NCBI RefSeq assembly: GCF_937919355.1
Contig: NZ_CALFSA010000149.1
Coordinates: forward strand, 1 to 24,291
Reading direction: 5' to 3'
DNA length: 24,291 nucleotides
From: an uncultured Methanofollis sp.
Lineage (GTDB): Archaea > Halobacteriota > Methanomicrobia > Methanomicrobiales > Methanofollaceae
The translations under genes and the position numbers were made by a program. The notes beneath the pieces are model-generated. The model searched no databases, was not told the origin of the DNA, and worked only from the letters and a program-made list of their open reading frames with translations. This document shows, piece after piece, positions 21,371 to 24,291 of the stretch (position 1 is its first letter; every line of letters starts with the position of its first letter).

Positions 21371-22208
21371 CCACCCCGACCCTCTCGCGATCAGGGAGAG
21401 TGGCTACACCCCCGCAGACCTCCATGTCCACTCGTCGTACTCCGACTCGTCGACGCCGGTGCGGGCCCTCCTTGCCCGGGCCGAAAGACTCGGCATCGGC
21501 CTTGCCATCACCGACCACAACGAGGTCAGGGGGGTGGTCGAAGCGCTGGCGCGACGGCGGCCGCGGCCCCTGGTCATACCCGGCATGGAAGTCAGCACCG
21601 CCGACGGGCCGCATATCCTCCTCTACTTCTCGACACTCTCAGGCCTGCAGGACTTCTATGCCCGTGAGATCAGGGAAAAGAAGGGGAAGAGCCCGTACCT
21701 CGCCGTCCACCTGACCACGGAGGAACTGGTGGAGAGGGGGAAGGGCTATGACTGCCTCATCACGGCGGCACACCCCTTCGGCTACTTCTTCTTCGACAAG
21801 GGCCTCCTGAAGTGCACGACAAAGCACGTCATCGACCCTGCTGTGGCCGGACAGGTCGACGCCTTCGAGGTGATCTGCGGGGGCATGCGGAGGGGCCTCA
21901 ACGCCCGGGCAGTCGGCGAGGCGACCCGCACCGGAAAAGGCATGACCGGCGGCACAGACTCCCACCTCCTCGGTCACCTCGGCGGGGTGGTCACCTGCTG
22001 CCAGGCCGAGACTGCCGAAGATTTCATCGAGGAGATCCGGCGGAACAGGAGCATGGTCGTCGGCGAGGAGACGAGCGCCCTTGGCAAGGTCCTCACCGGC
22101 GGTGCGATCCTCGGCGGGTTCCTGCCCTACACCGTCCCCTCCCTGCAGGTCCAATATGAGCAGAACCTGCCGAGGCTGAAGCGCTATTTTACGCGCCGGC
22201 GCACATAG
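21354..22208 (+). CDS. PHP-domain phosphoesterase-like protein
   Basis: The 284-residue protein belongs to the PHP superfamily, trinuclear metal-dependent phosphoesterases. Motifs in order are DLHVHSSYSD with H24, H26 and D31, ITDHNEV with D54 and H55, PGMEVS with E79, TAAHPFG with H140, and GGTDSH with D202 and H204: a full ligand set, so it is probably active. The C-terminal 70 residues are not part of the core motifs. The substrate is unknown; relatives act on nucleotides, histidinol phosphate or DNA ends. The start overlaps the end of the metal ATPase by 17 nt, so it looks like the third gene of the metal operon. It converges on the cls gene, 8 nt away. Confidence 0.88.
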   Translation: MRICFDHPDPLAIRESGYTPADLHVHSSYSDSSTPVRALLARAERLGIGLAITDHNEVRGVVEALARRRPRPLVIPGMEVSTADGPHILLYFSTLSGLQDFYAREIREKKGKSPYLAVHLTTEELVERGKGYDCLITAAHPFGYFFFDKGLLKCTTKHVIDPAVAGQVDAFEVICGGMRRGLNARAVGEATRTGKGMTGGTDSHLLGHLGGVVTCCQAETAEDFIEEIRRNRSMVVGEETSALGKVLTGGAILGGFLPYTVPSLQVQYEQNLPRLKRYFTRRRT

Positions 22209-22216
22209 GGGGGGCA

Positions 22217-23677
22217 TCAGAGGAGGGGGGAGAAGAGGCGGGAGACCGACTCCTTCACTTTGACGACCCTCCCGCGGGCCGCATAGACGGCGGGAGTGAG
22301 TTCACTGCAGTCCCTGGTGTCTGCAAGAAAGACCTCGTGGAGGCGCCCGGCAACCGCCGGGTCGTAGACAAAGGCGTTTGTCTCGAAGTTCAGCCGGAAA
22401 CTCCTTTCGTCCCAGTTCGCGCTCCCCACCGAGGCCGCAAGGCCGTCGACGACGATCGTCTTTGCATGGATGAAGCCGCGCTCATAGGTGTACGCTCTCA
22501 CCCCGGCCTCCAGCAGTTCCCCGATAAACGAGTAACTCGCCCAGTAGACGAAGGGGTGGTCGGGTTTGCAGGGGATCATGACCCGCACGTCCACACCGGA
22601 GAGTGCGGCGATCCGCAGGGCGTCGGCGACGCTCTCGTCAGGCACGAAGTAGGGGGTCTGGATATAGACCGACTTTTTTGCCGAGTTGATCAGTTTGAGA
22701 TATGCTTCTTTCACCTGGTTCCACCGGGCGTCCGGGCCGCTGGAGACGATCTGGATCCTGGTCTCGCTGTAAGGTGCCATCTCGGGAAAATAGCGGGGCG
22801 AGAAGGAGAGGCCGGGGCCTGCGGCAAAGTTCCAGTCCAGGAAGAACCTCCCCTGGAGACCGGCGACGGCATGGCCCTCGATCTTCAGGGCGGTGTCGCG
22901 CCAGTAGCCGAAACGCGGGTCCTTCCCCAGGTACTCGTCCCCGATATTGAACCCGCCGACAAAACCCACAGTCCCGTCGATGACGGCGATCTTCCTGTGG
23001 TTGCGGTAGTTCATCCTGACATTCAGGTACGGGACGACAGAGGGGAAGAAGCGGGCGAGACGGCCGCCGGCACCGACGAAGGCGTCGAAGAAATGGCGGG
23101 GAAGCCGCGTGCACCCGAGGCCGTCGACGAGGAGGCGGACCTCGACGCCCTGCTGCGCTTTCTCGGTGAGGGCGCCGACGACCCGGCGGCCGAGGGCGTC
23201 GTCCCTGATGATATAATACTCGATATGGATGAAGTCCCGCGCCCCCGCGATGGCGTCGAGGAGGGCGGCAAACTTCTCCTCGCCGTCGGTGTAGACGGTG
23301 ACCCTGTTGTCTGCCGTGAGAAATGCCCGGTTGTTCCTCATCAACATCAGGACCATGCTCTGGTAGGCTTCGAGTCGTGCGTCCTTGAAGGCGACCTCCC
23401 CTGCGGCGATGCTCTTCATCTGTGCGGCGATCAGGCCCTGGACACGGGCGTCGTCCTCGGCCTTGACCTTGAAGAGTTTCTCCCGGCGATAGTTCTGGCC
23501 GAGGAAGAGGTAGAGGACGAAGCCGACAATAGGGAGGAAGAAGAGGATGCTGAGCCATGCAAGTGTGGCTGAGGGATTTTTTCGCTCGAAAAAGACGATG
23601 GTCACGGCAAAGAGAATATTCAGGATGAGGACAGGGACGAAGAAGAGGTCAAACAGGATATCTATCACCGTGGTCAT
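22217..23677 (-). CDS. cls: Cardiolipin synthase-type phospholipase D protein
   Basis: The 486-residue membrane protein has the layout of bacterial ClsA: two N-terminal hydrophobic helices (about 8-30 and 38-60) with the PLDc_N segment ERKNPSATLAW between them, then two HxKxxxxD catalytic motifs, H227-K229-D234 in NHRKIAVIDG and H404-K406-D411 in HAKTIVVDG, each followed by the usual GSANWDERS- or GGFNIGDEY-like sequence. In Methanospirillum hungatei an enzyme of this family has been reported to make archaeal cardiolipins from archaetidylglycerol, so the same is likely here. The ribosome binding site before ATG 23677 is weak. No partner lipid gene is adjacent. Confidence 0.92.
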   Translation of the reverse strand: MTTVIDILFDLFFVPVLILNILFAVTIVFFERKNPSATLAWLSILFFLPIVGFVLYLFLGQNYRREKLFKVKAEDDARVQGLIAAQMKSIAAGEVAFKDARLEAYQSMVLMLMRNNRAFLTADNRVTVYTDGEEKFAALLDAIAGARDFIHIEYYIIRDDALGRRVVGALTEKAQQGVEVRLLVDGLGCTRLPRHFFDAFVGAGGRLARFFPSVVPYLNVRMNYRNHRKIAVIDGTVGFVGGFNIGDEYLGKDPRFGYWRDTALKIEGHAVAGLQGRFFLDWNFAAGPGLSFSPRYFPEMAPYSETRIQIVSSGPDARWNQVKEAYLKLINSAKKSVYIQTPYFVPDESVADALRIAALSGVDVRVMIPCKPDHPFVYWASYSFIGELLEAGVRAYTYERGFIHAKTIVVDGLAASVGSANWDERSFRLNFETNAFVYDPAVAGRLHEVFLADTRDCSELTPAVYAARGRVVKVKESVSRLFSPLL

Positions 23678-23824
23678 CTTCTTTCGTCATGGCCTCCTGT
23701 TCCCATGACCCTGTGCACTGCCATGGTCTCCAACGTCGTCACCCCGTACGTTCCTGCCGGATGGTCATGATGACTACTCGCCCATCGTGACTGCTCCCCC
23801 TCCTCTCGTCGGGGGCATCCTGTG
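23678..23824. other. Gap between cls and the TnpB remnant
   Basis: These 147 bases hold no gene. CCCCC (23796-23800) and GGGGG (23811-23815) can form a hairpin 9 nt beyond the TnpB stop codon. This is the place where IS605-type elements carry their right-end hairpin and guide-RNA scaffold, but I cannot define the element end. Confidence 0.3.
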
Positions 23825-24291
23825 TTATCCCTGAGATTGCAGTCCCGATCTCATAATATTGATCGCCGCGTTCTGGTCGCGGTCCGTCACCAATCCGCAA
23901 TGCGGGCAGGAGTGGACGCGATCAGAAAGCGTCTTTGCGACGGTCATCCCACATCGGGAGCACATCTGAGACGTATTCCTGGAGTTCACCAGGACCACGC
24001 GTGAGCCAGCATCCTCCGCTTTGCTCCCTGTGATCGAGATGAACATATCTCAGGCAACATCTGCAATGCTTTTTGCCAGATGATGGTTCTTTTCCATTTT
24101 TATGATATTCAGATCCTCGAACACAATTGTACCGAACCGGTCCACCAACTTCCGGGAGGGCTGGTGAGCAAAATTGAGCCGTCTGTTGGCGATCCGTTCA
24201 TTATACAGTGCCAGTCTCCCTCCTGCAGGTCATCTTTTCCTGCCGGAGGAGGTGAGGAGTTCTGGTGCGGCCAGACGGGACAGTAGCATCA
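23825..24291 (-). pseudogene. IS200/IS605-type TnpB (OrfB) remnant, C-terminal part, with in-frame stops
   Basis: Read leftward from the window edge, one frame gives ERIANRRLNFAHQPSRKL, IVFEDLNI and KNHHLAKSIADVA, then TGA at 24050-24052 where the family usually has tryptophan. It continues MFISI, KAEDAG, SRVVLVNSRNTSQMCSRCGM and SCPHCGLVTDRDQNAAINIM to the stop at 23825. The two CxxC pairs form the TnpB zinc ribbon, and D in DRDQNA is the last RuvC acid; FEDLN holds the catalytic glutamate. A second in-frame TGA is at 24230-24232, beyond which similarity fades. The gene continues past the window. TnpB is the RNA-guided nuclease of IS605 elements; this copy is inactive as read. Confidence 0.85.

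Noticed and set aside
22337..23572. 411-codon open frame on the plus strand inside cls
   Set aside because: Antisense to two HxKxxxxD motifs of a well-formed protein; composition is dominated by Asp, Glu, Gly and Val without recognisable domains.
1..24291. CRISPR array or rRNA operon
   Set aside because: No regularly spaced direct repeats and no rRNA-like sequence were seen on either strand.

Overview
The window looks like a chromosomal segment of a methanogenic euryarchaeon, most likely of the order Methanomicrobiales (Methanofollis/Methanoculleus-like; an inference from gene content, not a database match). Supporting signs are archaeal information-processing genes (PCNA, the large primase subunit PriL, Alba, ribosomal protein S17e), an FtsZ2-type division protein, the archaeal cobalamin enzyme CobY, DUF373 and COG1340 archaeal families, GC-rich coding sequence, GGTGA/GGAGG ribosome binding sites, and TATA boxes about 27 nt upstream of apparently leaderless start codons.

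Layout. 1-1365 (minus): end of a cobalamin gene pair, cobY (cut by the window edge) and a cobD-like aminotransferase/decarboxylase. 1560-2901 (plus): a ribbon-helix-helix gene directly upstream of ftsZ2. 2902-3304: a structured non-coding stretch leading into an archaeal coiled-coil protein (3305-4168), then a DUF373 membrane protein. 5362-7085 (minus): a badly decayed M28-family secreted metallopeptidase pseudogene, then a small secreted protein. 7815-12559 (minus): a long codirectional cluster, in transcription order HD-domain protein, ThiN-type thiamine phosphate synthase, S17e, dapA, dapB, a 57-residue 2[4Fe-4S] ferredoxin, asd and alba. It makes the aspartate-to-lysine/diaminopimelate branch enzymes and chromatin/ribosome proteins. 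12804-14557 (minus): pcn-priL replication pair, overlapped at its 3' end by a tiny two-helix membrane protein gene. 14657-17984 (plus): rlmE-moaA (rRNA methylation, molybdopterin), then an unknown gene coupled to an M20 metallopeptidase. 18111-18755: a lipoprotein gene. 18827-18898: tRNA-Arg(GCG).

The right end (18990-24291) has a more accessory character. It holds a CadC/SmtB-type metal sensor with a repeated CATATG operator, a Zn/Cd/Pb P1B-ATPase and a PHP-domain phosphoesterase, all overlapping and probably translationally coupled. A convergent cardiolipin-synthase-type phospholipase D protein follows, and finally the decayed end of an IS200/IS605 TnpB gene with in-frame stops.

The most notable items are the coupled sensor-ATPase-PHP metal operon with its phased operator and Cys/His-rich ATPase tail, the RHH-ftsZ2 pair, the ferredoxin inside the dap operon, the structured leader before the coiled-coil gene, and the multiply frameshifted peptidase. 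No CRISPR array, rRNA gene or complete mobile element was seen.
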